64,000 bases of DNA from Aquabacterium sp. GTDB lineage: Bacteria; Pseudomonadota; Gammaproteobacteria; Burkholderiales; Burkholderiaceae_C. The stretch is taken from contig JAURXM010000022.1 of assembly GCA_030654395.1 (NCBI GenBank), forward strand, positions 1 to 64,000, written 5' to 3'. Of the stretch, positions 26,149 through 35,783 are shown one piece after another. A program made the position numbers and the translations under genes. How positions within the stretch are numbered: the first letter of the stretch is position 1; every line of letters starts with the position of its first letter. The notes below the pieces were generated by a model. It had not been told where the DNA came from and made no database searches. It was given only the letters and a program-made list of their open reading frames with translations.

Positions 26149-28242
26149 TCAGCAGAAGGTTTTGCCTTCGGCAGCCAGCTTAGCCAACAAAGGTGCGGGC
26201 TCCCAGAACTTGCCGTCATCGTTTGGATTTTGCTGGAACGTCTTCATCAACGCCATCACCTTGGTCAGACCCATCATGTCGGCATACAACATGGGGCCAC
26301 CACGGTACACAGGGAAGCCATAGCCGGTCAGGTAAACCATGTCGAGGTCAGAGGCTTTGCTGGCAATGCCCTCTTGCAAGATCATCGCGCCCTCATTGAC
26401 CATGGACAGCACCAAGCGGTTCACGATCTCTTCATCGCTGATGGTGCGAGCCGTCAGGCCCTTGGCAGCGCGCACTTTGTCAATGCAGCCCTGCACCTCG
26501 GCAGAAGGCACTGGCTCGCGCTTGCCGACTTCGTAGTCATACCAGCCCTTGCCTACCTTTTGACCAAAGCGGCCCAACTCGCAAATGGCATCACCCACTT
26601 TGCTGTACATCACATCAGGTTTCTCAACATAACGGCGCTTGCGGATTGCAAAGCCGATGTCGTTACCGGCCAGATCGCCGACACGGAACGGGCCCATGGC
26701 AAAACCAAAGGCTTCAGCCGCCTTGTCAACTTGCTGAACCGTGGCGCCCTCTTCAACCAAGAAGAAGCCTTGGCGCACGTACTGCTCAAACATGCGGTTG
26801 CCAATGAAGCCATCGCACACCCCAGATACCACTGCGACCTTCTTGATCTTCTTGGCCACTTGCATGACCGTGGCCATCACGTCTTTGGCTGTGTGCTTGC
26901 TGCGCACCACTTCAAGCAGGCGCATCACGTTCGCTGGGCTGAAGAAGTGCAATCCCACCACGTCACCAGGACGGCTGGTCACCTCAGCAATCTTGTCGAC
27001 ATCCAAGGTCGACGTGTTGGATGCCAAGATGGCGCCCGGCTTCATCACCGCATCCAGCTTGGCGAAGACCTGCGACTTGACGCCCAGATCCTCGAACACG
27101 GCTTCGATGACCATGTCGGCTTGGGTGATGTCGTCGTAGCTCAAGGTCATGGTGAGCAAGCTCATGCGTTGCTCGTACTTGTCTTGCGTCAGCTTGCCCT
27201 TGGCAACCTGAGCTTCGTAGTTTTTGCGGATGATGGCGACGCCACGGTCGATGGCCTCTTGCTTCATCTCCAGCATGGTGACGGGGATGCCCGCATTGAG
27301 GAAGCACATGGTGATGCCGCCACCCATGGTGCCCGCACCAATCACGGCGACTTTGTTGATAGGCCGAGTCACAGTGCTGTCAGGCACATCGGGGATTTTG
27401 CTGGCTGCACGCTCAGCGAAAAACGCGTGTCGCAAGGCTTGGGCCTGCTCGCTGGTCACCAGCTTGTCGAACACCTCACGCTCAAAAGCAATGCCTGCGT
27501 CCAGATCCAGCTTGGTGGCCGCTTCAACACAATCCACGCAACGCTGCGGTGCTTGCAGGTTTTTGCGCGTCTTGGCCAAATCTGCGCGTGCTTTGTTGAA
27601 GGCTTCCGGATCAACCGGTGCTGTCACGCTCAGGTTGCGCACGGACGGCAAGGGCCGCACAGCAGCCACGTCTTGGGCAAACGCGAGCGCCGCTTGCAGC
27701 AAATCACCCACAACCACTTTATCGAGCAGTTTTTGACCCGGTGCCTTGGCCAGTTTGTCGCTGGGGACGGACACACCGGTCGTGATCATTTGAAGGGCCA
27801 TGTCAACGCCCAACACACGCGGCAAGCGCTGTGTACCACCTGCACCGGGAACCAAGCCAATGTTCACCTCAGGCAGTGCAATTTGGGCGCCCGATACGGC
27901 CACGCGGTAATGACAGCCCAGTGCCAACTCAAGTCCACCACCCATGACCACGCCATGAATGGCGGCGATAACGGGCTTGGCTGACTGCTCAAGCACTTCA
28001 ATCGTCACATGCAGATTGGGTTCAGCAAAGGCCTTGGGCGAGCCGAATTCTTTGATGTCAGCACCGCCACAAAACACCTTGCCACCGCCAATGATGACGA
28101 CAGCCTGCACGCCTGCATCGGCATTGGCCTTTTGGATGCCATCCACCACGCCAGCGCGTGTGCTTTGACCCAGACCGTTAACAGGCGGATTCGCCAGGGT
28201 GATGACGGCCACGCCGTCAGTGACTTGGTAAGTGGTGCTCAT
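26149..28242 (-). CDS. bifunctional enoyl-CoA hydratase/3-hydroxyacyl-CoA dehydrogenase (FadB/FadJ-like)
   Basis: 697 residues. The N-terminal crotonase domain has IHGVVMGGGLELALGCHY (oxyanion hole and catalytic Glu) and LPEVNIGLVPGAGGTQRLPR. The NAD-binding 3-hydroxyacyl-CoA dehydrogenase domain begins near residue 300 (VIGAGTMGGGITMCFLNAG) and has GLHFFSPANVMRLLEVVRS with the catalytic His; the C-terminal helical domain follows. It performs two central beta-oxidation steps. No thiolase (FadA) gene adjoins it, which is unusual for fadBA but common for FadJ-type genes in this group. An inverted repeat lies 45 bases upstream. Confidence 0.93.
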   Translation of the reverse strand: MSTTYQVTDGVAVITLANPPVNGLGQSTRAGVVDGIQKANADAGVQAVVIIGGGKVFCGGADIKEFGSPKAFAEPNLHVTIEVLEQSAKPVIAAIHGVVMGGGLELALGCHYRVAVSGAQIALPEVNIGLVPGAGGTQRLPRVLGVDMALQMITTGVSVPSDKLAKAPGQKLLDKVVVGDLLQAALAFAQDVAAVRPLPSVRNLSVTAPVDPEAFNKARADLAKTRKNLQAPQRCVDCVEAATKLDLDAGIAFEREVFDKLVTSEQAQALRHAFFAERAASKIPDVPDSTVTRPINKVAVIGAGTMGGGITMCFLNAGIPVTMLEMKQEAIDRGVAIIRKNYEAQVAKGKLTQDKYEQRMSLLTMTLSYDDITQADMVIEAVFEDLGVKSQVFAKLDAVMKPGAILASNTSTLDVDKIAEVTSRPGDVVGLHFFSPANVMRLLEVVRSKHTAKDVMATVMQVAKKIKKVAVVSGVCDGFIGNRMFEQYVRQGFFLVEEGATVQQVDKAAEAFGFAMGPFRVGDLAGNDIGFAIRKRRYVEKPDVMYSKVGDAICELGRFGQKVGKGWYDYEVGKREPVPSAEVQGCIDKVRAAKGLTARTISDEEIVNRLVLSMVNEGAMILQEGIASKASDLDMVYLTGYGFPVYRGGPMLYADMMGLTKVMALMKTFQQNPNDDGKFWEPAPLLAKLAAEGKTFC

Positions 28243-28287
28243 GGCAATCTCGTTGAGGCGTTCGTTGAGAGAAAAGTTGTCAACTCA

Positions 28288-28313
28288 ATTCTGACAAGAC
28301 TTATTGTCTGAAT
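28288..28313. promoter_or_regulatory. 26-bp inverted repeat upstream of the FadB-like gene
   Basis: ATTCTGACAA and TTGTCTGAAT flank a 6-base centre, with a single non-complementary pair. It lies in an AT-rich stretch 45 bases from the start codon, where an operator for a fatty-acid-responsive repressor would be expected. The regulator is not identified. Confidence 0.5.
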
Positions 28314-28364
28314 AAATATCATTATTGCACTGCTTTAGCAGGCATGGCATTTCACCATCAAAAA

Positions 28365-28380
28365 AGCGCCCAAAGGCGCT
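28365..28380 (-). terminator. Rho-independent terminator after the acyl-CoA ligase gene
   Basis: Stem AGCGCC/GGCGCT with a 4-base loop, flanked by a six-A run on the left (T run for the minus-strand transcript). It lies 14 bases past the ligase stop codon. Confidence 0.8.
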
Positions 28381-28393
28381 TTCATGGTGCTCA

Positions 28394-30025
28394 TCAAGCC
28401 GTAGGCAGCTTGTGATTTTTGAAGTCCTCACGCAGCTTGAGCTTGTAGATTTTGCCTGTCGCGGTATGCGGCAACTCGTCCACAAACACCACGTCATCTG
28501 GCGTTTGCCACTTAGGGATCTTGCCCTCATAGAAAGCCAGCAACTCGGCCACGCTCACCTCCGCGCCCGGCTTCTTGACGACCACCATCAGCGGGCGCTC
28601 GTCCCACTTTGGGTGAGCACAGGCGATGGCCGCAACCTCATGCACCGCAGGGTGACCCATCAACACATTTTCAAGGTCAATGGAGCCAATCCACTCGCCG
28701 CCTGACTTGATCACATCTTTGGAGCGATCTGTGATCTGCATATAGCCATCCGGGTCAATGGTGGCCACGTCGCCCGTCGGGAACCAACCGTCATGCAAGG
28801 GTGACTTGTCCACCTTGAAGTAGCTGCTGATGACCCAGTGGCCACGCACCTCCAAGTCTCCCGGGGACTTGCCATCCCAAGGCAGCACCTGACCTTCAGT
28901 GTCCACAATGCGCATGTCGATGCCGAAGATGGACTTGCCTTGCTTTTCGAGCAACTTTTGCTTGTCTTCTGTTGACCAATCAGCGTGCTTGGACTTCAAG
29001 CGCCCCAGCGTGCCTATGGGTGACAACTCCGTCATACCCCAAGCGTGGATGACTTCGATGCCGTAGTCGTTCTCAAACGTACGGATCATGGCTGGTGGGC
29101 AAGCCGAGCCGCCAATGATCGTCGTCTTGAAGGTGCTGAACTTCAGGTCATTGGCCTTGACATGGTTGAGCAAGCCCAACCAGATGGTTGGCACACCGGC
29201 ACTCATGGTGACTTTTTCTTGCTCGAACAGGTTGTACAGCGACGCCCCATCCATGTGTGGCCCTGGCATCACCAGCTTGCAGCCCACCAAAGCAGCCGCG
29301 TAGGGAATGCCCCAGGCGTTGACGTGGAACATCGGCACCACAGGCAACACCGTGTCGGTCGCCTTCAAGCACATGGCGTCGGGCAAAGCGGCGGCAAACG
29401 CATGCAACACCGTTGAGCGGTGTGCATACACGGCGCCCTTGGGGTTGCCTGTTGTGCCCGAGGTATAGCAAATGCTGGCGGCTGTGTTCTCGTCAAACTC
29501 GGGCCACTGATATTGACCGTCTTCAGCGTCGAGCAGCTCTTCGTAGCAAAGCAGATTGGTCAAAGCTGACTCGCGAGGCATGTTCTCGCGTGCCGCCATC
29601 ACCACCACATGTTTGACGCAAGCCAACATCGGCGCAAGCTTCTCAATCAGCGGAAAGATGTTGCTGTCCACAAAGATGACCTTGTCCTGGGCATCTTCAA
29701 TGATCCACGCCACTTGCTGCGGGAACAAGCGTGGGTTGATCGTATGACAAACCAGTTGCGAGCCTGAAACGCCGTAATAGATCTCGATGTGGCGGTAGCC
29801 ATTCCATGCCAGCGTCCCCACGCAGTCGCCCGCTTGCAGACCAAGGCGGGCCAGTGCTTGAGCCAGCTTGCGCGAACGCAGCGCAATGCTCTTCCAGTTG
29901 GCGCGGTGGATGTCACCCTCTACACGCTTGGACACGATCTCGATATCCCCGTTGTGACGCTCCGCATGCTCCAGCAGCGAAGAGATCAAAAGCGGCTTGT
30001 GCATCATTTGGCCCATCAAGCTCAT
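28394..30025 (-). CDS. acyl-CoA ligase (FadD/DmdB-like, ANL superfamily)
   Basis: 543 residues, ATP- and CoA-dependent acid activation through an acyl-adenylate. The AMP-binding P-loop is CYTSGTTGNPKGAVYAH and the A5 motif is HAWGMTELSPIGTL. The A7-A8 region has GWFPTGDVATIDPDGYMQI and DRSKDVIKSGGEWI, and the catalytic Lys is in the A10 motif LPHTATGKIYKLKLR. Similar proteins are annotated as medium-chain or 3-methylmercaptopropionate-CoA ligases, matching the DmdC-like dehydrogenase nearby, but that may be naming only. ATG at 30025 has an AAGG Shine-Dalgarno upstream. Confidence 0.9.
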   Translation of the reverse strand: MSLMGQMMHKPLLISSLLEHAERHNGDIEIVSKRVEGDIHRANWKSIALRSRKLAQALARLGLQAGDCVGTLAWNGYRHIEIYYGVSGSQLVCHTINPRLFPQQVAWIIEDAQDKVIFVDSNIFPLIEKLAPMLACVKHVVVMAARENMPRESALTNLLCYEELLDAEDGQYQWPEFDENTAASICYTSGTTGNPKGAVYAHRSTVLHAFAAALPDAMCLKATDTVLPVVPMFHVNAWGIPYAAALVGCKLVMPGPHMDGASLYNLFEQEKVTMSAGVPTIWLGLLNHVKANDLKFSTFKTTIIGGSACPPAMIRTFENDYGIEVIHAWGMTELSPIGTLGRLKSKHADWSTEDKQKLLEKQGKSIFGIDMRIVDTEGQVLPWDGKSPGDLEVRGHWVISSYFKVDKSPLHDGWFPTGDVATIDPDGYMQITDRSKDVIKSGGEWIGSIDLENVLMGHPAVHEVAAIACAHPKWDERPLMVVVKKPGAEVSVAELLAFYEGKIPKWQTPDDVVFVDELPHTATGKIYKLKLREDFKNHKLPTA

Positions 30026-30167
30026 ACAGACAACCTTCTGAAAATAAAACGGTTAAATCGATCCGCCATGCGCAAAGAGGAAACGCCCGGTATCAGATTA
30101 AAAATGGATCATAAACGTGGGATATCCACATGGCACGCCATAGAGGGCAGTACAAACCCTCAGTCCA

Positions 30168-30605
30168 TCACGCCACTTGCAAAGACTTCAAGACTTGGAC
30201 AAAAGCATCGGACAGCACCGCAGGTCGTCGTGTTTCCCTGTCCACATAAACATGGACGAAATGGCCGCTCGCTGCTGACATCTCTTGACCCTCATCGAAC
30301 AAACCGATTTCATAGCGCACGCTGCTCTTGCCGATGTGTGCCACGCGGATGGCCGCATCCACATTCTTCGGGAAGGCCAGCGGAGCAAAATAATTGCAAT
30401 GGGTCTCGATCACCAGCCCAATGACATCACCCCCGTGGATATCAAGCACCCCAGCTTCAATCAAATAACGGTTCACTGCCGTATCAAAGTAGCTGTAGTA
30501 GGTCACGTTGTTCACATGCCCGTAGATGTCGTTGTCCATCCAGCGTGTGGTGATGGTGCTGATGTGGGCATAAGCGGCCCGATCTTGGGGTTGAGGTCTG
30601 TCCAT
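30168..30605 (-). CDS. YbgC/4HBT-type acyl-CoA thioesterase
   Basis: 145 residues, hotdog fold. RWMDNDIYGHVNNVTYYSYFD contains the Asp-x-x-x-x-x-His active-site pattern of 4-hydroxybenzoyl-CoA thioesterase-type enzymes. It hydrolyses an acyl-CoA ester of unknown chain. The start is taken at the ATG giving MDRPQPQDRAAYAH, although no good Shine-Dalgarno precedes it. It diverges from the tetR gene, sharing a 108-base promoter region, and lies 142 bases upstream of the acyl-CoA ligase. Confidence 0.83.
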   Translation of the reverse strand: MDRPQPQDRAAYAHISTITTRWMDNDIYGHVNNVTYYSYFDTAVNRYLIEAGVLDIHGGDVIGLVIETHCNYFAPLAFPKNVDAAIRVAHIGKSSVRYEIGLFDEGQEMSAASGHFVHVYVDRETRRPAVLSDAFVQVLKSLQVA

Positions 30606-30657
30606 TTGACGTGTCACAAGTACGTGTCTGCAAAAGCGCCAATAAAGCGTAGCAGGT

Positions 30658-30687
30658 TTGACCAGTGAGACCACACCGGGCTACATT
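30658..30687 (+). promoter_or_regulatory. candidate promoter of the tetR-RND operon
   Basis: TTGACC (30658-30663) and TACATT (30682-30687) with 18 bases between, directly followed by the TetR-type palindrome. Position and spacing fit a sigma-70 promoter for tetR; the -10 match is 4 of 6. Confidence 0.45.
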
Positions 30688-30705
30688 ACTGACCCATAGG
30701 TCAGT
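30688..30705. promoter_or_regulatory. 18-bp palindrome, likely TetR operator
   Basis: Perfect inverted repeat ACTGACC-CATA-GGTCAGT, 8 bases before the tetR start codon and just after the candidate -10. This size, symmetry and position are typical of autoregulatory TetR/AcrR operators. Confidence 0.7.
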
Positions 30706-30713
30706 TATTCCTC

Positions 30714-31415
30714 ATGCCCTTGAATCAACCACCCGCTGCCAGCCCTAGCGACTCGGCCCCTCGCCTGACCGGTGTTCGACAACGCCGCAAGTCCGCGCGT
30801 CCGCACGAATTGCTGGAAGCCGCCCTGACCTTGTTCGTTGAAAACGGCTTGGCTGCAACCCGATCCGAAGACGTCGCCAAATTGGCCGGCGTCTCCAAGG
30901 GCACGCTGTATTTGTACTACCCCAGCAAAGATGCCTTGTTCAAAGCCGTGGTGCAGGCCTACCTGACACAGGTGATTGTGGAAGGCGAAGAGATCGTCAC
31001 CTCTTTTGGCGGCAGCACCTCAGACTTGCTGCAACTGCTTGCTCAAACTTGGTGGTCGCGTGTGGGCGCATCCAAAGCATCTGGCCTGCTCATGCTGATC
31101 ATGTCCGAGGCACGCAGCTTCCCCGAATTGGCTCAGTTCTACGTCGACGAGGTCGTTGCGCCCAGCCATGATCTGCTGGCCCGAACCATTCAACGCGGCA
31201 TCAACCGGGGTGAGTTCAGGCCGATGGATGTCACCTCCGTGGTGCATGCCATGATCGCCCCTCTACAGTTTTTAATACTCTATCGCCAGTGCACCTCTGT
31301 CTGCACCGCCAATCCGGTGCCGCTAGACCCTGAGCGCTTCATGAGCACCCAAATCGACTTGCTATTGCGCGGTATTGAAGTGCGCACCGAGTCCAACCCA
31401 CATGGTTCACCATGA
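30714..31415 (+). CDS. TetR/AcrR-family repressor of the adjoining RND pump
   Basis: 233 residues. The N-terminal helix-turn-helix is SEDVAKLAGVSKGTLYLYYPSKDALF, typical of AcrR-like regulators, and the rest is a ligand-binding helical domain. A Pro/Ser-rich tail of about 28 residues precedes the HTH. Its stop overlaps the ATG of the adaptor gene by four bases, so regulator and pump are co-translated. The palindrome just before its start suggests autoregulation; inducers are probably pump substrates. Confidence 0.9.
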   Translation: MPLNQPPAASPSDSAPRLTGVRQRRKSARPHELLEAALTLFVENGLAATRSEDVAKLAGVSKGTLYLYYPSKDALFKAVVQAYLTQVIVEGEEIVTSFGGSTSDLLQLLAQTWWSRVGASKASGLLMLIMSEARSFPELAQFYVDEVVAPSHDLLARTIQRGINRGEFRPMDVTSVVHAMIAPLQFLILYRQCTSVCTANPVPLDPERFMSTQIDLLLRGIEVRTESNPHGSP

Positions 31416-32557
31416 AAAGCAAAACGAAATGGATCGCCTTGGCGGTCGGCCTGACGGTACTCGGCGGCAGCATTGGCCGGGCCATCATGAACCGCAAGGC
31501 ACAGCAAGGCGAACTGGCACAAAGTGCCGCCACCGTACAGTCTGAGGTGATGGTGCTGGGGCCAAACGATGCGATCAAGGTAAGCAGCCAACCTTTTTCA
31601 CGCACGCTCCCTGTGTCGGGCAGCCTGACGGCGCAGCGCTCAGCCATCGTCAAGGCCAAAGTCGCAGCCGAGTTGTTGACCTTACTCGTTCGCGAGGGCG
31701 ACAAGGTCACAGCAGGCCAAGTTATCGGCCAACTCGACGCACAAGAGTTCAACACACGTTTGCAGCAGGCAAGCCAACAAGCGGCCTCCGCCAAAGCGCA
31801 ATGGCAAATTGCGCAACAAACGCTGGACAACAACCAAGCTTTGGTCAAACAAGGCTTCATCTCGCGCAACGCGCTGGACACCTCCTTATCCAACGCAGCC
31901 GCCACCAGAGCGACATTCGACGCCGCTCAGGCGGCTGTCGACCTGGCTGCCAAATCACTGAAAGACACCGTCGTCCGTGCGCCCATCAACGGTTTGATTT
32001 CACAACGTTTCGTTCAAGCAGGCGAGCGGGTCGGCATAGATGCACGCATCGTCGAAGTGGTCGATCTGTCCACCCTAGAGCTACAAGCACCTTTGAGCCA
32101 ACAAGACGTCACACAGATCAAAATCGGCGCCACAGCCACATTGCACATTGACGGCATAGAGCCCGGTTTGCAAGCACGTGTCGCACGCATCAACCCCAGC
32201 GCCACAGCAGACACACGCGCGGTGATGGTCTACCTGTCTTTGACGGCCAACCCTGCTTTACGCCAAGGCCTGTATGCACAAGGCCAAATCACACTGGACA
32301 AGCGCGATGTGTTGGCTATACCCAGCAGTGCCGTCACCAAAGACAGTGGCCAAGATCAGGTACTGCGCATAACCAAGGGCAAGGTACTGAAAGCCAAAGT
32401 CACCTTAGGGCCGCAAGCGGGCACCGGCTCAGACGGCAAGCCCTTATTAGAAGTGATAGATGGCCTCCAGCTTGGTGATCACATCGCTCGCAACGCCTCC
32501 GGCACCATGCGAGAAGGTCAAGCCGTGCGACTTGACATCGCCAACACACAACCCTGA
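31412..32557 (+). CDS. RND efflux periplasmic adaptor (membrane fusion protein)
   Basis: 381 residues. A single N-terminal membrane segment (WIALAVGLTVLGGSIG) is followed by the lipoyl half motifs (AELLTLLVREGDKVTAGQVIGQ minus ends; VVRAPINGLISQRFVQAGE), a helical hairpin between them, a beta-barrel and a membrane-proximal domain. It bridges the inner-membrane pump and TolC. No lipobox cysteine is present, so it is anchored by its membrane segment rather than by lipid. It is coupled to tetR upstream and lies 15 bases before the pump gene. Confidence 0.92.
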   Translation: MKSKTKWIALAVGLTVLGGSIGRAIMNRKAQQGELAQSAATVQSEVMVLGPNDAIKVSSQPFSRTLPVSGSLTAQRSAIVKAKVAAELLTLLVREGDKVTAGQVIGQLDAQEFNTRLQQASQQAASAKAQWQIAQQTLDNNQALVKQGFISRNALDTSLSNAAATRATFDAAQAAVDLAAKSLKDTVVRAPINGLISQRFVQAGERVGIDARIVEVVDLSTLELQAPLSQQDVTQIKIGATATLHIDGIEPGLQARVARINPSATADTRAVMVYLSLTANPALRQGLYAQGQITLDKRDVLAIPSSAVTKDSGQDQVLRITKGKVLKAKVTLGPQAGTGSDGKPLLEVIDGLQLGDHIARNASGTMREGQAVRLDIANTQP

Positions 32558-32572
32558 TCGGCAAACGATTCC

Positions 32573-35500
32573 ATGTGGTTCACCCGCCTGTCGATCAACA
32601 ACCCCGTCCTGGCCACCATGGCCATGCTTGCCTTGGTCGTGATGGGCCTGTTCTCGTACCAACGACTCAAGGTCGACCAGTTCCCAGAAATTGAACTGCC
32701 CACGCTGGCCGTTCAAATTGAATACCCTGGCGCCTCACCAGAGATCGTTGAAGCGGAGGTGACCCGCAAAGTCGAGGAAGCCATCAACACCGTAGCGGGC
32801 ATCAGCCAACTGGTTTCACGCTCATACGAAGGCAGCTCGGTGGTGATCGTCCAATTCAACTTGGACGTCGACGGCCGCCGCGCAGCAGATGATGTGCGTG
32901 AGAAACTCTCCAGCATCCGCCCGCTGTTTCGAGACGAAGTCAAAGAAGCGCGCGTGCTGCGATTCGATCCAGCCAACCGCCCTATCTATTCACTCGCGCT
33001 GACCTCGCCCCATGCCTCGCAAAGCCCTCAGGCACTGACAACGTATGCCGACCAGGTTCTGCGCAAACGGCTAGAAAACGTGCAGGGCGTTGGCAACGTC
33101 AACTTGGTGGGCTCCCTCAAACGCCAAATCAACGTCTACCTCAGGCCCCAAGCCCTGCAAGCGCTTGGTGTACGACCCGAGCAAATCGCCAACGCGGTGC
33201 GCCTTGAAAACCAGACGCAGCCTGCAGGCAGCGTGCGCACGCTGGACTACGACCGTGTCGTGCAGATCGACGCACGGCTCAAAACCGTCGATGATTTCAA
33301 GCGCCTGATTGTGGCCACCCGAGCGAGCCAGCCCATCCGCTTGAGCCAAGTAGCCGACGTCATTGACGGCCCGCAAGAGATTGACTCACTGGCCCTGTTC
33401 AACGGCCAACGCACACTGGCCCTTGAGGTCATCAAGTCACAAGGTGAGAACACCCTTGATGTCGTCACCGGCCTGCAAAGCGTGGTCCAGCAAGTCCAGA
33501 GCGAGCTGCCAACGGACATGAAACTGAGCGTGATCCGCGACAACAGCCGCCCCATCCGCGTGAGCGTGAACAACGTACGCGAGACCTTGCTTGAGGGCGC
33601 GTTGCTGACCATCTCCATCGTCTTCTTGTTCTTGAATTCATGGCGATCGACCGTGATCACCGGTTTGACACTACCGATCTCCATCATCGGCACTTTTTTC
33701 TTCATGCATGTGTTTGGTTTTTCAATCAACATGATCACCTTGATGGCCTTGAGCCTGTGCGTAGGCCTGCTGATTGACGACGCCATCGTGGTGCGAGAGA
33801 ACATCGTGCGCCATGTGCAGATGGGCAAGTCTGCCTTTCAAGCATCCATCGACGGCACGCGTGAAATTGGCTTGGCCGTGCTCGCCACCACCTTGTCGAT
33901 CGTGGCTGTGTTCCTACCCATCGGCTTCATGGGCGGCATCATTGGCAAGTTCTTCCATGAGTTCGGCATCACCATCGTCGCCGCGGTGATGATCTCCATG
34001 TTCGTCAGCTTCACCCTAGACCCCATGCTGTCGAGCATTTGGCATGACCCAGCCATCCATCGCCATGGCGCAGGCATGCAAGCCCGATCTTGGTATGACA
34101 ACAGCATCGGCAGGGTCACATCAGCCGTTGACCGTTGGTCTTCATCCCTCAGTCTAGGCTACCAAAACCTACTGTCTGCTGCCTTAGATCACCCATGGTG
34201 GACACTGCTGGTGGCAGGCGCCAGCTTGGTCGCCAGCGTGGCCTTGATGCCTTTAATGGGGACCGAATTCGTCCCCAAAGCAGACTACTCAGAGACCTTC
34301 ATCAACTTCTACACACCGGCAGGCACATCGCTACAAGCCACCGAACTGCGCACCCACGAAGTCGAAGCACTGGTACGCAAACTACCCGAAGTCAGCTATA
34401 CCTTGTCAACCATCAACACGGGCTTCGCCTTGGGTCGCAACCAGGTCAGCATCTACGTGCGGCTCAAAGACCGCCATGAGCGCAAACGATCCGTTGACCA
34501 GTTGTCAGCCCCCTTGCGCCAAGCCTTATCACAACTGCCCGATATCACCATCACCCACGTTGGCTTGCTTGACTCAGTCGGTGGTCAAAAGCCCATTCAA
34601 GTATCCATACAAGGCAGCAGCTTGAGCGAGCTCGGCCGACTCAGCCAAGAAACCTTGTCGCGCTTGCGTCAAATCCCCGGCTTGGTCGACATCGACAGCA
34701 GCCTCAAACCCAACAAACCCACCTTGGACATTCGCATCCGCCGCGATGCCGCAGCCGACCTCGGTCTGAGCGTAGAGACCATCAGCAACGCGCTGTCAGT
34801 ACTCGTTGAAGGCAAGACCGTTGGCAGCTGGCGGGGCGAGGACGAAGAAAGCTACGACATCCGCGTCTCGCTGCGACCTGACGCACGCCGCTCTGGCGCC
34901 GATCTGCGCGACCTGCCCTTGGTGGCCGGCGTCGATGCACAAGGCCGCCCGCGCATCATCCGCTTGCACCAAGTGGCCGACATCATCGAAGGCCAAGGCC
35001 CCACACAAATCAACCGCCGAGACTTGAACAGAGAGGTCGAACTCACCGCCAACGTCACAGGTCGATCAATGGGCGAGGTATCGGCTGACATCAAAGCCAT
35101 GCTGGACAAAACCCCATGGCCAACCGGCTACCGCTATCGCTTTGGCGGATCGACCAAGGACATGAAAGAAGCGTTTTCTTACGCGGCATCGGCACTGGGG
35201 CTGGCCGTGATCTTCATCTACATGATCTTGGCATCACAGTTCCGCAGCTTCTTGCAACCCATCGCCTTGATGAGCTCGCTGCCATTGACCTTGATCGGCG
35301 TCGTCGTCACCTTGCTGGTATTTGGCTCCACGCTCAATATGTTTTCGGTCATCGGCATCATCATGCTGATGGGCTTGGTCACCAAAAATGCCATTTTGTT
35401 GGTTGACTTTGCCAACCGTGCCCGACTAGGTCAAAGCGGTGAAGACGACAACAGCGAGCCCCTACCGCGTCGCGAAGCACTGCTACTGGCGGCCAGAGTG

Positions 35501-35728
35501 CGCTTGCGCCCCATCTTGATGACCACCTTGGCCATGGTGTTCGGCATGCTGCCATTGGCCTTGGCCTTGACAGAGGGCGCTGAACAACGCGCGCCCATGG
35601 GGCAGGCCGTGATCGGTGGCGTCATGGCCTCGTCACTGCTGACCTTGGTCGTTGTCCCTGTGATTTACAGCTTCCTCGATGACATCACCATGTGGGGGAA
35701 ACGCCGATTTGGAGCGAACTCTTCTTAG
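32573..35728 (+). CDS. RND-family inner-membrane efflux pump (AcrB/MdtB-like)
   Basis: 1,051 residues, the full length of hydrophobe/amphiphile RND pumps. It starts with a membrane segment ([20 protein letters not shown]), has two large periplasmic loops and two six-helix bundles. The proton-relay residues are visible: the Asp pair in [17 protein letters not shown] (TM4) and Lys in [17 protein letters not shown] (TM10). It exports drugs, dyes, detergents or metabolites with proton antiport; the substrate is unknown. With the adaptor and the TolC gene downstream it makes a complete tripartite pump. Confidence 0.94.
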   Translation: MWFTRLSINNPVLATMAMLALVVMGLFSYQRLKVDQFPEIELPTLAVQIEYPGASPEIVEAEVTRKVEEAINTVAGISQLVSRSYEGSSVVIVQFNLDVDGRRAADDVREKLSSIRPLFRDEVKEARVLRFDPANRPIYSLALTSPHASQSPQALTTYADQVLRKRLENVQGVGNVNLVGSLKRQINVYLRPQALQALGVRPEQIANAVRLENQTQPAGSVRTLDYDRVVQIDARLKTVDDFKRLIVATRASQPIRLSQVADVIDGPQEIDSLALFNGQRTLALEVIKSQGENTLDVVTGLQSVVQQVQSELPTDMKLSVIRDNSRPIRVSVNNVRETLLEGALLTISIVFLFLNSWRSTVITGLTLPISIIGTFFFMHVFGFSINMITLMALSLCVGLLIDDAIVVRENIVRHVQMGKSAFQASIDGTREIGLAVLATTLSIVAVFLPIGFMGGIIGKFFHEFGITIVAAVMISMFVSFTLDPMLSSIWHDPAIHRHGAGMQARSWYDNSIGRVTSAVDRWSSSLSLGYQNLLSAALDHPWWTLLVAGASLVASVALMPLMGTEFVPKADYSETFINFYTPAGTSLQATELRTHEVEALVRKLPEVSYTLSTINTGFALGRNQVSIYVRLKDRHERKRSVDQLSAPLRQALSQLPDITITHVGLLDSVGGQKPIQVSIQGSSLSELGRLSQETLSRLRQIPGLVDIDSSLKPNKPTLDIRIRRDAAADLGLSVETISNALSVLVEGKTVGSWRGEDEESYDIRVSLRPDARRSGADLRDLPLVAGVDAQGRPRIIRLHQVADIIEGQGPTQINRRDLNREVELTANVTGRSMGEVSADIKAMLDKTPWPTGYRYRFGGSTKDMKEAFSYAASALGLAVIFIYMILASQFRSFLQPIALMSSLPLTLIGVVVTLLVFGSTLNMFSVIGIIMLMGLVTKNAILLVDFANRARLGQSGEDDNSEPLPRREALLLAARVRLRPILMTTLAMVFGMLPLALALTEGAEQRAPMGQAVIGGVMASSLLTLVVVPVIYSFLDDITMWGKRRFGANSS

Positions 35729-35783
35729 AATCTATGACTTATCCCGATTATCTTCCCTTATCGCTCACCGTAGGATGCAAAGC

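Noticed and set aside
26230..27984. Long open frame antisense to the FadB-like gene (about 584 codons)
   Set aside because: It mirrors a well-recognised gene, is rich in His and Gln as expected from reversed codons, and has no family motif. Similar antisense frames over petB (40836-41885), the acyl-CoA dehydrogenase (24856-25905) and the desaturase (13016-13702) were dropped for the same reason.
24163..30025. Dedicated DMSP/methylmercaptopropionate pathway
   Set aside because: The ligase and dehydrogenase resemble DmdB and DmdC, but those names cover broad families, and no DmdA or DmdD gene is present here.
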